Part shown: positions 1 to 8,699 of the stretch, piece by piece
Layout of the letters: the number at the start of each line of letters is the position of its first letter
Position numbering within the stretch: position 1 is the stretch's first letter
From: Thermoanaerobaculia bacterium
GTDB taxonomy: Bacteria; Acidobacteriota; Thermoanaerobaculia; Multivoradales; J023
Length of the DNA stretch: 64,000 bases
Direction of reading: 5' to 3'
NCBI GenBank assembly: GCA_030431255.1
Contig: JAUIJL010000013.1
Span: 124,001 to 188,000, forward strand
The notes under the pieces: model-generated
Databases searched by the model: none
What the model was told of the DNA's origin: nothing
The model's input: only the letters and a program-made list of their open reading frames with translations
Translations under genes and position numbers: made by a program

Positions 1-1
1 A

Positions 2-304
2 AAGCTCAACATCGTTCGCGGCAACGTCGACTCGGACGGCAACATCACCGCCGGTAGCGGGTTCGAGGTGGTCAAAGACGGTAGCGGCATCTACACTGTC
101 ATTCTCAGAGACACCAAATTTTCGGGCACGCCGACCATCGTCGCCACGGCGATTTCCGACAGCGCGGAAGACGATAGGACGCGCATTAATTGCGTGGTGC
201 GCCGAACGGGTCTGAAGAACGACGCCTTTGTCGTCGTCACCGGTGACGACGACGGAGACCGCAAGAGCAAAGACTTCGGCTTCATCGCCGTCGGCCCCGC
301 CTGA
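2..304 (+). CDS. C-terminal fragment of a secreted or tail-fibre-like protein (partial)
   Basis: The reading frame is open from the left window edge to the TGA at 302-304, so only the last ~100 residues are visible. The fragment reads KLNIVRGNVDSDGNITAG and continues as alternating beta-strand sequence with conserved Gly and Thr (GSGIYTV, FSGTPTIVATA, DAFVVVTGDDDGD). From memory, similar tails close collagen-like or tail-fibre-like surface proteins in environmental bacteria. No enzyme motif is present and the N-terminus lies outside the window. An intrinsic terminator follows the stop codon closely, so this is the last gene of its transcript. The function is unknown; that it forms a structural or surface beta-rich domain is inference. 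Confidence 0.6.
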   Translation, partial: KLNIVRGNVDSDGNITAGSGFEVVKDGSGIYTVILRDTKFSGTPTIVATAISDSAEDDRTRINCVVRRTGLKNDAFVVVTGDDDGDRKSKDFGFIAVGPA

Positions 305-330
305 CCATAGCGAATCGATCGTCGAGCTGG

Positions 331-366
331 GCGAGCGGTGGGGTCACCGCTCGCTCATCTTTTCTT
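331..366 (+). terminator. Rho-independent terminator after the first gene
   Basis: A perfect 10-bp stem (GCGAGCGGTG at 331-340, CACCGCTCGC at 345-354) closes a GGGT loop and is followed by the T-rich tract TCATCTTTTCTT. It lies 27 bases after the stop codon of the partial first gene and before the Shine-Dalgarno of the next gene, so it separates two transcripts. Confidence 0.85.
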
Positions 367-392
367 GGTAGACCGTCGAAAGGAGCCGAACC

Positions 393-1073
393 TTGTCCGA
401 AACCCATGCATCCACCTCCCAAGCCGATCCGTCTGACACCCATTCCGCATCGGCGACGCAGACCACGAACGATTCATCCGAGAGATGCAACGACCCCGAG
501 GGTACCTCGCATTTTCGGATCGAGCTGGGCATCAATCTGCGGGGGGCAACGATGACCGGCACCAATCCGAACTCGCGCTTCTTCCCGCTTCAGCACGAAA
601 TGATCGACATCACGGACCCTCACCACCCTCGACCCGCTTGGCCGACCCAGCCCCGAGCAGGGGACCGGCTCTCTTTTCGGCTGGTGGACATCAGCTCCTT
701 GGACGGCGGTCCGGCGGAGCACAGCTATCCGAGATTCGCCGTCATCCGCTTCTATTTCACCCGGCGAGATGTTCCATTGGGTGTGGAAAAGAGCCCTTTT
801 GTGGGCTCGCCCCATCACTGGCAAATCGCATCTTCACCTGAGCATTCCGTGAGCCCGGTCTACAGCCGGCCCCTCGATAAGGTCCTACCCACTTGGAAGA
901 TCCACCATGTCGACGAGCGCGACAACGCCCAGGACGAGGTCACGTTCGCCCCGGTCCAAGGCCGCCGGATCTTCGAGCTTTCGGTGCTGCTCGCCGCTCA
1001 GCGGGGGACCTTCGTCGATCAATTTATCGTCGATCCGGAAATGATCGTCAGCGGAACAAGTGGTGGCGGCTGA
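393..1073 (+). CDS. Hypothetical protein, 226 aa
   Basis: I do not recognise the family. The TTG start at 393 is chosen because a strong Shine-Dalgarno (AAAGGAG, about 379-385) sits 7 bases upstream. The first ~40 residues are Ser/Thr-rich and low in complexity (TSQADPSDTHSASATQ). The rest looks like a compact beta-rich domain with conserved-looking blocks FRIELGINLRG, RLSFRLVDISSLDGG, RFAVIRFYFTRRD, TWKIHHVDERDNAQ and RRIFELSVLLAAQRG. There is no signal peptide, no transmembrane segment and no cysteine cluster. It is convergent with the kinase gene on the other strand, 9 bases away. It is probably a cytosolic protein; no function is proposed. Confidence 0.7.
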   Translation: MSETHASTSQADPSDTHSASATQTTNDSSERCNDPEGTSHFRIELGINLRGATMTGTNPNSRFFPLQHEMIDITDPHHPRPAWPTQPRAGDRLSFRLVDISSLDGGPAEHSYPRFAVIRFYFTRRDVPLGVEKSPFVGSPHHWQIASSPEHSVSPVYSRPLDKVLPTWKIHHVDERDNAQDEVTFAPVQGRRIFELSVLLAAQRGTFVDQFIVDPEMIVSGTSGGG

Positions 1074-1082
1074 GATCCGACT

Positions 1083-3470
1083 TCACCGATCGGACCTCAT
1101 CGATCCGGGCTGCTCGAGCCGCGACGTCATGAGCCGAAAGCGAGGATCCGCGCGCAAACGTAAGAGATCCAGCTCGGCATCGACTTGGTGACGGCTGAGG
1201 CCCGAGGTCAAAACCGCTTCGAGCCGCTCCAGGGCTCGGTCGCGCCGGTGACAAATTTCTTCGGCGATCGCGACTCGGAAATGGGATTGCAGATCCGCCT
1301 GCTCCTCGATCGGGCCGAAAGGCTCGATGCCCAATTCAGCTCGCTCACAGCTCCCGGCGCGGGCCAACGCCAAGATCCGGCGGCTGCGCAAGCCGACATG
1401 CCCGGGCGCGGTTTCCAAATCCTTGTCGAGCAACCGAATGGCTTGGCCGTAGCTGTCGGCGGCGTCCTGCTTTCGACCCGGAATCTGGCGTTGGGCATCC
1501 GCGAGGTTGAGCCAAAAGTTGAAGTCGTGGGAAGCGCCTCCCGTGCGCAGGGCCTGCGCAAAGAGCTCGGCCGCCTTGGAATAAAGGCCGCGGTCGAAAT
1601 AGAGAGTGCCCAGATTCGACAGCAAGGTGGCATCGGGCCGAACCTTGAGGGCCCGTTGGAAGGTGGCGGCGGCCTCGTCGACCTGCCCGAGGGCATATTG
1701 CACGCCACCCAAATTGCGCAACGCGTTGACGTTGTCGGGGGCCAGATTCAAGCTGGACCGGAATTGCCGCTCCGCCTCCGCATAACGTCCCTGCTGATAA
1801 AGCAGAGCCCCCAGATGATCCGAGTACATGGGCTCGGGACGAAGCTCGATCGCCTGCCGGTAGAAATCCTCTGCCAGGTCGAGCCGCCCTCCGGTCTCCG
1901 CCAGGCGGGCCAGGCCGAAGTGGGCGTCGCCATGGGTCGGATCGAGCTCAAGGGCCGTGTCGAGCTCCTTGCGAGCCGCTTCCCGTCGGCCTGCCAACAG
2001 CTCAGCGAGACCCAGGCTCACCCTAGCGTCCGCCAAATAAGGATTGAGCCTCACCGCGTCCCGGGCCACCTGGACCGCCTGCTCGATGTAAACGGAATCG
2101 CCACTTGCCGAGGGGCTGCGGGCCTTCTCCCAATACACCCGGGCCAGACCGGCATGGGCCGCTGCAGAGTCGCCGTCGGCTTCGAGCAAACCTTGAAAGA
2201 TCTCCTGAGCTCGATCCACGGAGCCGGGTTGGTCACCGCGACGCACCAATTCCATCCCTTGCTCATAGAGATCCAAAGGACTTGTCGCCTTCAACCCCGC
2301 CTCGGGCGACTCGGCCTCGGGCTTCTCAGAGCCGGAGAAGTCGATTCTTCCCGCACCGATGATCCACGCCAACACCAAGACCCCCGAAACCCATGGCCAG
2401 GCTCGCCGGACCTGCCCTTTGGTCGTCGACCCCTCCGACCTCACCGGCGCCTTTAACGGCTCCACGGATAGAGTTGGTTCTTGGAAGGCCGTGGCCAGCT
2501 CGGTTTCCACCCCGGTATCCACCCCGGCCGGCACCGGCGGAGCCTGAGAGGCCGACGAGCGACGGAGCTCGATCCAGGATTCGAGCAGGCCCACAACATG
2601 ATCGGCGTCGGCTGGACGCTGCTCCGGCGCCTTGCTCATCAATCGAGCCACCAACTCGGCAAGGTTCTCGGGCACCTCGGGCCTGAGCTCGTCTAAGCGG
2701 GCGGGATGGTGGGTAGCCACCCGGATCAACGTGTCCTGGAACGTCTCGCCCAAAAACGGTGAAACGCCGGCCAAGCACTCGTAGAGCAACACACCGAAAG
2801 AGAAAAGATCCGATCGTGGGCCGACCTCCAATCCACGGGCTTGCTCCGGGGACATGGCGCGTCCGGTCCCCATCACCGATCCAGGGGTCGAAAGACTGCT
2901 CTCGCCTCGGGTGCCGGGCACTTCCAACACCGGCGCTTCCAACGTCTGCGTCTCAGAACCATGGGGATCCGCTCCCGAGCCCGGACCGCTGAGACCCGCT
3001 CGAGGGCTGCGTTTGGCGAGGCCGAAGTCGAGGATCTTGACCTCACCGTCCGGTTGCACCAGCACGTTCTCGGTTTTCAGATCCCGATGGACGATGCCCA
3101 GCCGATGGGCCGCCGCCAATCCCCGGCTCACTTGAAGACCGTAGGCCAGCGCCTCATCGACACTCAGGGGACCGTCCTTCAGCAGCTCGGCGAGGGGAGA
3201 TCCCTCTACCAGCTCCATCACGATCCAGTCGGCATCCGGTGTTTCGAGCAGATCGAAGACTCGCACCACCGCTGGATGGGCCAATTGGGCCGCCAATCTA
3301 GCCTCGCGGCGCAAGCGAGCCCGGAGGTCCGGCTCGTTGCGATCGACGGCAACCCGCTTCAAAGCGACCCGGCGCTCGAGGCGGTCGTCCCAAGCCGAAT
3401 AGACCACCCCCATGCCCCCACGGCCGAGCAAGCTCTCCAGACGGTAGGGGCCGAGCCGACGGCCCTTCAT
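1083..3470 (-). CDS. Ser/Thr protein kinase with C-terminal TPR repeats
   Basis: A membrane-anchored eukaryotic-like kinase of 795 aa. The N-terminal kinase domain (residues ~6-290) has the glycine loop LGRGGMGVVYSAWD, the ATP-binding lysine in VALKRV, the catalytic loop HRDLKTENV, DFGLAK and the substrate/APE region MSPEQARGLEVGPRSDLFSFG. A Ser/Thr/Gly-rich insert of ~45 residues lies between DFG and MSPEQ, which is unusually long for an activation loop and may be a phosphorylation target. One transmembrane helix (WPWVSGVLVLAWIIGAG, residue ~370) leads to about eight TPR units filling the C-terminal half. The ATG at 3470 is preceded by GAGGG. It is the last gene of the minus-strand run that includes the acyltransferase, ACP and fatty-acyl-AMP ligase, so it may report on or regulate that lipid pathway (inference). 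Substrates are unknown. Confidence 0.92.
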   Translation of the reverse strand: MKGRRLGPYRLESLLGRGGMGVVYSAWDDRLERRVALKRVAVDRNEPDLRARLRREARLAAQLAHPAVVRVFDLLETPDADWIVMELVEGSPLAELLKDGPLSVDEALAYGLQVSRGLAAAHRLGIVHRDLKTENVLVQPDGEVKILDFGLAKRSPRAGLSGPGSGADPHGSETQTLEAPVLEVPGTRGESSLSTPGSVMGTGRAMSPEQARGLEVGPRSDLFSFGVLLYECLAGVSPFLGETFQDTLIRVATHHPARLDELRPEVPENLAELVARLMSKAPEQRPADADHVVGLLESWIELRRSSASQAPPVPAGVDTGVETELATAFQEPTLSVEPLKAPVRSEGSTTKGQVRRAWPWVSGVLVLAWIIGAGRIDFSGSEKPEAESPEAGLKATSPLDLYEQGMELVRRGDQPGSVDRAQEIFQGLLEADGDSAAAHAGLARVYWEKARSPSASGDSVYIEQAVQVARDAVRLNPYLADARVSLGLAELLAGRREAARKELDTALELDPTHGDAHFGLARLAETGGRLDLAEDFYRQAIELRPEPMYSDHLGALLYQQGRYAEAERQFRSSLNLAPDNVNALRNLGGVQYALGQVDEAAATFQRALKVRPDATLLSNLGTLYFDRGLYSKAAELFAQALRTGGASHDFNFWLNLADAQRQIPGRKQDAADSYGQAIRLLDKDLETAPGHVGLRSRRILALARAGSCERAELGIEPFGPIEEQADLQSHFRVAIAEEICHRRDRALERLEAVLTSGLSRHQVDAELDLLRLRADPRFRLMTSRLEQPGSMRSDR

Positions 3471-3523
3471 GGCCGCCGAACCCTCACTGAGGACGTCGTC
3501 ACGCCGACCGGCACCTTGCTCGG

Positions 3524-4270
3524 CTACCTCTCACCAGCTCGGGTTGTTTCATGCGGACGGGAATCGTCCACTGCTCCCAGCTCCGCCTCGGCCCGCAGGG
3601 TCAGCCCGTCGACCGTGGCTTCGAGTCGGCGACGGGCGGCCTCGAGCTGGTCGTTGGTCATGGGTTTGGCCAAGGTCTGGGGCTCGCCGAAGCCGATCAC
3701 CACCCGGGAAAAGGGCCACGGAATGATCAGCCGATCCCACGACTTGATGGTGAAGAAACGCTGGGCCGCCAAGCCCATGGGCAGGATCGGTGCCCCGCTG
3801 GTCTGGGCCAGCACCGCCACCCCCACCTTGAAGTGGTAGATCGGCCCACGGGGACCGTCGGGGATCATGATCGGGGAAAAGCCATCGCGGGTGATCGCCC
3901 GATGAAGGGCACGCAAGGCTTGGAGACCGCCTCGGCTGGCGGAGCCACGCACCACCGACAATCCCCATTGCTGCGCCACCCGGGCCACCAGCTCACCGTC
4001 GCGGGACTGACTGGTCAGCACCGAGATCTTGAGATTCCGCTCGACGAGATGGTGGTACACGTAGTGGGCACCGATAAAAGCCCGATTGTGCCAAAAGCTC
4101 AAGATGGTCGGATGCCGGTGATCGCTCCAATCCTCGAGAAATTGCCCACCTTCGATCACCCGGACCCGATAGGTCCGCCCAAGGGTCGCCAGAATCACCC
4201 GAATCAGCCAGGCCGCCAAGCGGATCAACCGGCTGCCGACCGGGCTTTGGGGATCGATGCGCAAGCTCAA
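3524..4270 (-). CDS. Lysophospholipid acyltransferase family protein (DUF374)
   Basis: A 248-aa acyltransferase-like protein of the DUF374/LPLAT type. It has an N-terminal hydrophobic stretch (LAAWLIRVILATLG) likely to hold it at the inner membrane, the FWHNR segment that replaces the usual HX4D region in this family, a Ser/Arg-rich stretch (TSQSRDGELVARVAQQWG) and the diagnostic PDGPRGP motif. Members transfer acyl chains to lipid acceptors; the acceptor here cannot be read from sequence. The start is uncertain: the annotated TTG at 4270 has no clear Shine-Dalgarno, and it lies 9 bases after the ACP stop, so coupling from the ACP gene is likely. Together with the upstream ACP and fatty-acyl-AMP ligase it forms a complete activate-carry-transfer set. 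Confidence 0.85.
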   Translation of the reverse strand: MSLRIDPQSPVGSRLIRLAAWLIRVILATLGRTYRVRVIEGGQFLEDWSDHRHPTILSFWHNRAFIGAHYVYHHLVERNLKISVLTSQSRDGELVARVAQQWGLSVVRGSASRGGLQALRALHRAITRDGFSPIMIPDGPRGPIYHFKVGVAVLAQTSGAPILPMGLAAQRFFTIKSWDRLIIPWPFSRVVIGFGEPQTLAKPMTNDQLEAARRRLEATVDGLTLRAEAELGAVDDSRPHETTRAGER

Positions 4271-4279
4271 CGGCTGGGC

Positions 4280-4510
4280 TCAGGCTCGGGATGCAAAGTA
4301 GTCGAGAATATCGCCCACGGTATTCATTTTCGCGGCGTCTTCATCGCTGATTTCCACCTCCAGCCGCTCTTCCAATTCCAGCAACAGCTGCAAGGCTTTG
4401 GGGGAGTCGATGCCCAGATCACCCACCAAATCCATGTCCGGGGTGATCTGGCCGGCATCCCGTTCGCTGAGCGAAGAAACGATTTCCAACACCGATTTTT
4501 TGACGTCCAT
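4280..4510 (-). CDS. Acyl carrier protein
   Basis: A 76-aa acidic acyl carrier protein. The phosphopantetheine attachment serine lies in GDLGIDSPKALQLL; the usual DSL is DSP here. The surrounding four-helix pattern (VKKSVLEIVSSL, ALQLLLELEERL, TVGDILDYFAS) and the length match the family. The ATG at 4510 has an AGGA Shine-Dalgarno 7 bases upstream. It sits between a fatty-acyl-AMP ligase gene (stop 30 bases upstream) and an acyltransferase gene (9 bases downstream). This context suggests a dedicated carrier that receives an acyl chain from the ligase and passes it to the acyltransferase, rather than the housekeeping AcpP of fatty acid synthesis. Confidence 0.95.
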   Translation of the reverse strand: MDVKKSVLEIVSSLSERDAGQITPDMDLVGDLGIDSPKALQLLLELEERLEVEISDEDAAKMNTVGDILDYFASRA

Positions 4511-4540
4511 ATCGAAATCCTGGTGGTTTCCGCTCTCGGC

Positions 4541-6241
4541 TCAATCCTGGGATGGATCGAGGCGCTGTAGCTGCCCTTCGAGATATTGAGCCTTCAAGGC
4601 TCGTCGCTGCACTTTGCCGCTGGTGGTTTTGGGGATCTGGCCTCGGCGTACGAAGACCAAATCCGCCACGGGTATGGAGAGGTTGCGTCCGATCCTGTTG
4701 CGGATCTCCCGCCCCAGCTCGTTGAGCTTGTCGGCATCGCGATCGTTGGTTTCCACCACCACCACCGCTTCTTCGCCCTGGGGACCTCGGGCCACGGAAA
4801 AGGCTCCCGTGCGCATGGAGCCACCACCGTCGGTCACACTCTCCGCCTGCCACTCCAGCTCATGGGGCATGATGTTGTGGCCGTGCAAGATCAGCACGTC
4901 TTTGATCCGACCGGTCAAGTAGAGCTCTCCTTGCCACATGAATCCCAGATCGCCGGTGGCGAGCCGTCCCTCTTTCAGCGCCTCCGCCGACGCTTCCGGG
5001 GCGTTGTAATAACCGGCAAAGACGCCGGGACCCGCCACTCGCACCTCACCGATCTCTCCGTCCGGCAGCTCCGAGCCGTCGGGGGCGACCACCTGGATCT
5101 CCGTGTCGCGGATCGCGGACCCCACGCAGACCACCTCGCTCAAACCGAAGTCGGACCCCGCCGATCCCGGCAAGGAGCGGGTCCTCGGACCATTTCCGGT
5201 CAAGTCCACCGCCACCGTCAGGGTCGCCTCTGCCAAGCCGTAGCAAGGTCGAAAGACCTCGCGGCGAAAGCCTACCGGTCCAAATGCCTCGCAGAAGGCG
5301 TCGATGGTTTCGGGCCGAACCATTTCCGCCCCGGTCATCGCCGAGCCCCATGAGCTCAGATCCAAACCTTCGCGATCGTTCTCCGTCACCCGCTCCACAC
5401 ACAGCTGGTAACCGAAATTGGGCGCCGGAACAAAGGATTTGCCGTGGCTACCCAGGTGGTCGAGCCAGGTGCGTGGACGCGCCAGAAAAGCGGTCGGGGG
5501 GAAGAGCCAAAAGTCGATGCCGGCGAGCATCGACAGAAAGAAGCAGCCGATCAAGCCCATGTCGTGGTGCAGCGGCAGCCAAGCGACCAACGAGTCGGCC
5601 CACACCGCGCTCGGCCCGCCGTGGGGGGCACCGATGGCTTCGTCGGTGGCCGCGGCGTTGTGGATCGCCGAGCGATGGGGGATCTGCACCGCCAGGGGCA
5701 TGCCCGTGGATCCGCTGGTGAGCTGTAAGAACGCGATGTCGTCGACCCCTGGGGTCGGCGCGGAAAAGGTCGCGGGTGTGGTGCCCGCAAGCTCCGCGGG
5801 GGTCAGCACCGCGCCCGCCGCATGGTCGGCACCGAGGGCCTGGGCATCGCGACGCAGAGCCTCGCTGGTCACCACGTATTTGGCCCCCAGGCGCTCGACC
5901 AAGGTATCTACCTTGCGGACATGGGCCTCCGCAGCGCCCATCGCCGCGCCCGGCGCCACCGCCACCGGCAGGGCGCCGCGCATCAGGGCGCCCAGCCAAG
6001 CATCGACCCAAGTCCAGGAAGTGGGCACGGAGATCATCACGGGCTGCCCGGGTGAGACCCCCAGAGCCGCCCAGCGACCCGCTGCCTGCACCGCCCCTTG
6101 GTGGACCTCGGTCCAAGTGCGACGCTCGTATTTCCGTCCACGGCTGTCGAAGATCGCCATGCCGCGATCGGGAAATGCGCGTCCCGCGCGCTCGAGAGCC
6201 TCTGGGACGGTAGCGGGAAGATCGGAAAGCCAAGGATTCAT
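4541..6241 (-). CDS. Fatty-acyl-AMP ligase (AMP-binding enzyme)
   Basis: A 566-aa member of the adenylate-forming superfamily. The P-loop-like motif LTSGSTGMPLAVQIPH, the acyl/AMP site CYGLAEATLTVAVD, the hinge LTGRIKDVLILHGHNIMP and the C-terminal lysine motif KTTSGKVQRR are all present. The CYGLAEATL box and the GHNIMPHELEW hinge favour a fatty-acyl-AMP ligase over a CoA ligase. Such enzymes activate a fatty acid as acyl-AMP and load it on a carrier protein. The next gene, 30 bases downstream, is an ACP followed by an acyltransferase, which supports that reading. The ATG at 6241 has GAGG 8 bases upstream. No NRPS or PKS module is nearby, so the product is more likely an acylated lipid or surface molecule (inference). 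Confidence 0.9.
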   Translation of the reverse strand: MNPWLSDLPATVPEALERAGRAFPDRGMAIFDSRGRKYERRTWTEVHQGAVQAAGRWAALGVSPGQPVMISVPTSWTWVDAWLGALMRGALPVAVAPGAAMGAAEAHVRKVDTLVERLGAKYVVTSEALRRDAQALGADHAAGAVLTPAELAGTTPATFSAPTPGVDDIAFLQLTSGSTGMPLAVQIPHRSAIHNAAATDEAIGAPHGGPSAVWADSLVAWLPLHHDMGLIGCFFLSMLAGIDFWLFPPTAFLARPRTWLDHLGSHGKSFVPAPNFGYQLCVERVTENDREGLDLSSWGSAMTGAEMVRPETIDAFCEAFGPVGFRREVFRPCYGLAEATLTVAVDLTGNGPRTRSLPGSAGSDFGLSEVVCVGSAIRDTEIQVVAPDGSELPDGEIGEVRVAGPGVFAGYYNAPEASAEALKEGRLATGDLGFMWQGELYLTGRIKDVLILHGHNIMPHELEWQAESVTDGGGSMRTGAFSVARGPQGEEAVVVVETNDRDADKLNELGREIRNRIGRNLSIPVADLVFVRRGQIPKTTSGKVQRRALKAQYLEGQLQRLDPSQD

Positions 6242-6369
6242 CGGGGCTGCCTCAACGGCGACCTCACCGGGGCAGGGTCGCGATGGAATCGGAAATGAAG
6301 CGGGTCTAGACGCCGACGATCGCGGCGTCTGTGGGCTCGAAGTCTAACTCAAGGTGTTGCGGCCCTCAA

Positions 6370-8568
6370 TCAAGAGCCGTCGCTGAGCCGGCCGGCGCCG
6401 ATCACCGTGCGGGCGGTCATGCCCCGCGGAACTTTCACCTCCACCTTGCGCTTCTGCTCGTCGCTCAGATCTTCCTCGACGTAAAAACCCAGCGAATATT
6501 GGCTGCGAAGCTCGGCGTTGATCTGAGCGTAGGCCTGGGCCAGCTCCTCAAACGACTCGACGAAATACAGCCGACCACCGGTCTCTTCGGTCAGCCTGCG
6601 GAGATCTCGCTTGGAAAAAGTCCTACGCAGGGTGTCGAGGGCGCCGAGACCGATCACATAAACCGGAACTCCGGTTTGCCGGGCCATTTCGGCACAATGT
6701 TTGGGGCCGTAGCGACTGTCGATATCGTCACCGTCGGTCAGCACCACCAAAGCTCGACGGCCGGGATGGCGCTCGAATTGCAGCAGTGAAAAGACCACCG
6801 CGTCGAACATGGCCGTGGCACCGTCGGCGTTGAGCTTGCCCAGGGAGCGCATCAGGGACGGCAGATCGCCGGTGACGTCGTGCACCAAACGGGGCTGGAG
6901 ATCGAAGTCCACCAGGAAAGCTTTGTCCTGGGGTTTGATGGTCTGACCCAAGAATTTGGCCGCCGCTCGACGGGTGTCGTGCATCAACATCTGCATGGAG
7001 CCCGAGGTGTCCACCAACAGGCCGAGCACCAACGGCACATCGTCCGCGTAGGCGAAATTGGCGGTCTCCCGTTCTTTATTCTCGTAGACCACGGTGAAGT
7101 CGGCAGCGGTCAAATCTTCCACCGGTGAGCCGTTCGCATCCGACACCACCGCGAAAAGCTCGACCAGGTTGACGTCCACTTCCTCGACGTCCGGCTCCGC
7201 CAACAACAACACATCGTCGATCGACGAGCCGTCGGCCAAGAACGCCGCCACTCTCAAGAAATCCGTGGGCTGGATATTCGGCGTCGGCACGCCCACCTCC
7301 ACCTCCGGCCCGTCATAGCTGCCGATCAGCCGATCGTTGAGCCACACCTCCATCTTGGCCAGCTGGGATTGGGGCGGCACTGTGGCCCGTGCCTTCACAC
7401 TCACCGAGCCACCCGACGGATCCGCCTTGAAGTCGGTGATGCGCACCCGGAACGGACGATCCAGCTGGTTGACCCGGATCGAATCTTCCGCCATCACCAC
7501 GCCCAAGCTGTCGTAGGCAATGACCCGCACCACCTGCTCCCGCGCCGGTCGCGCCAGGGGCAGGCTCTTGCGGAACGGCGGCCGGCCGTCCTCGTCGACC
7601 ACCGTGCCGTCGAGCTCGAAGACCACCTTGTCCACGGCCACGGTGCTGGTCAGCACGTTGAAGACCGTCGATCCGGAGACCGGCTCGTTGCGCGGCGGCA
7701 CCAAACGCAAGATCTGCTCACCGGCCAGCTTGTCCCGCGGAGGTCCCGGCCGCTGCCCGGGAACCCGAACCTTCGGGAAGACCGCTTGGGGCGATTGCGG
7801 GGTCGGGGCCGCGCCACCGCCGCTGCCCGCCGCCGGGGGAGCGGGCGGAGCGGAAGGAGCCGCCGACGACGGCTGCTGGGCCACTGCACCGCCCCCGCCG
7901 CCTTGGCGGTGGGTCAGCTCGTAATAAGTGCCTTCGTAGGCCTCCACCCTGCGGGCCGTGAAGCTCGGACCGGCGATCTCGCCCCCAGGGGTTTCGAGCG
8001 GCGCCGCGCCCCAAAAACCACTCTCGGCTTCCCGGGCCACCAGGGTCATATGCCGGGTGCCCTCCGGCAGATCCGCCCGCAACACATAACGCACGGACTC
8101 GACGGTGGAAAAATCGTCCACATCGATCCGTTGCTGATGGGCCAAGATCGCCTCACCGTCCACATTCAAGAGCAGAAAAACGCAGAGGGTGGCTTGACGC
8201 TGCAATCGCAACGGACCGACGTCCAATTGGCCCTCTACCGTGGCCTGAAGCCGCCCTTGGTCCAAGAGCAGCTGCTCATTCACCACGAATTGCCCGCTGA
8301 GGCTCAGATCCCCGAAGGAAACGTCACCGCGCAGCAGCTGAGCTGCCAATTCGGCAGGAAAACGACACGATGTGTCTGATTGTCCGTCCGCTGAGCTTGA
8401 AGAGGGAGGGGCGGCCCAGGCGCCCCCTGGCAGGGACACCCCCGAAACCAGCACCATCGCGATCAGGGCGATAAAAAAAGACGTTCCGCGCGAATAAGAC
8501 CGTTTAGAAGGCGAATGCAAAAGCCCTTGGAGCGGCCCCCGGAGCGGCCTTTGAAGGATCTGAATCAT
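6370..8568 (-). CDS. VWFA-related (Acidobacterial type) secreted protein
   Basis: A large exported protein with a C-terminal von Willebrand factor A domain. The start chosen is the ATG at 8568, which puts a hydrophobic signal segment (FFIALIAMVLVSGVSLPG) near residue 40 with cleavage after GAWA; an earlier in-frame ATG at 8658 adds 30 residues that look non-coding, and neither has a clear Shine-Dalgarno. After an N-terminal beta-rich region comes a Pro/Ala/Gly linker, then Ig-like segments (VFNVLTSTVAVDKVVFELDG), the VELFAVVSDANGSPVEDL stretch typical of VWFA-related acidobacterial proteins, and a VWA domain with the metal-site motif DTSGSM and LTDGDDID. Such proteins are thought to bind ligands outside the cytoplasm; the ligand is unknown. 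The fatty-acyl-AMP ligase gene follows 128 bases downstream. Confidence 0.88.
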   Translation of the reverse strand: MIQILQRPLRGPLQGLLHSPSKRSYSRGTSFFIALIAMVLVSGVSLPGGAWAAPPSSSSADGQSDTSCRFPAELAAQLLRGDVSFGDLSLSGQFVVNEQLLLDQGRLQATVEGQLDVGPLRLQRQATLCVFLLLNVDGEAILAHQQRIDVDDFSTVESVRYVLRADLPEGTRHMTLVAREAESGFWGAAPLETPGGEIAGPSFTARRVEAYEGTYYELTHRQGGGGGAVAQQPSSAAPSAPPAPPAAGSGGGAAPTPQSPQAVFPKVRVPGQRPGPPRDKLAGEQILRLVPPRNEPVSGSTVFNVLTSTVAVDKVVFELDGTVVDEDGRPPFRKSLPLARPAREQVVRVIAYDSLGVVMAEDSIRVNQLDRPFRVRITDFKADPSGGSVSVKARATVPPQSQLAKMEVWLNDRLIGSYDGPEVEVGVPTPNIQPTDFLRVAAFLADGSSIDDVLLLAEPDVEEVDVNLVELFAVVSDANGSPVEDLTAADFTVVYENKERETANFAYADDVPLVLGLLVDTSGSMQMLMHDTRRAAAKFLGQTIKPQDKAFLVDFDLQPRLVHDVTGDLPSLMRSLGKLNADGATAMFDAVVFSLLQFERHPGRRALVVLTDGDDIDSRYGPKHCAEMARQTGVPVYVIGLGALDTLRRTFSKRDLRRLTEETGGRLYFVESFEELAQAYAQINAELRSQYSLGFYVEEDLSDEQKRKVEVKVPRGMTARTVIGAGRLSDGS

Positions 8569-8699
8569 GGGAATGAGCTCGAATGGGTGGGGTTTGTGGG
8601 GTGGAAAATTCTTGATGGACAGACTTATCCTTTGGCGTCGGGCGCTTCCGGACGGCATCTCAGGGATTCATGGATGCAATTTCGATGCAAGCCCATGGA

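Noticed and set aside
7369-8379. Long antisense ORFs (for example 336 aa opposite the VWFA gene)
   Set aside because: High GC favours long open antisense frames; they lack ribosome binding sites and are His/Arg/Gly-rich without domain motifs.
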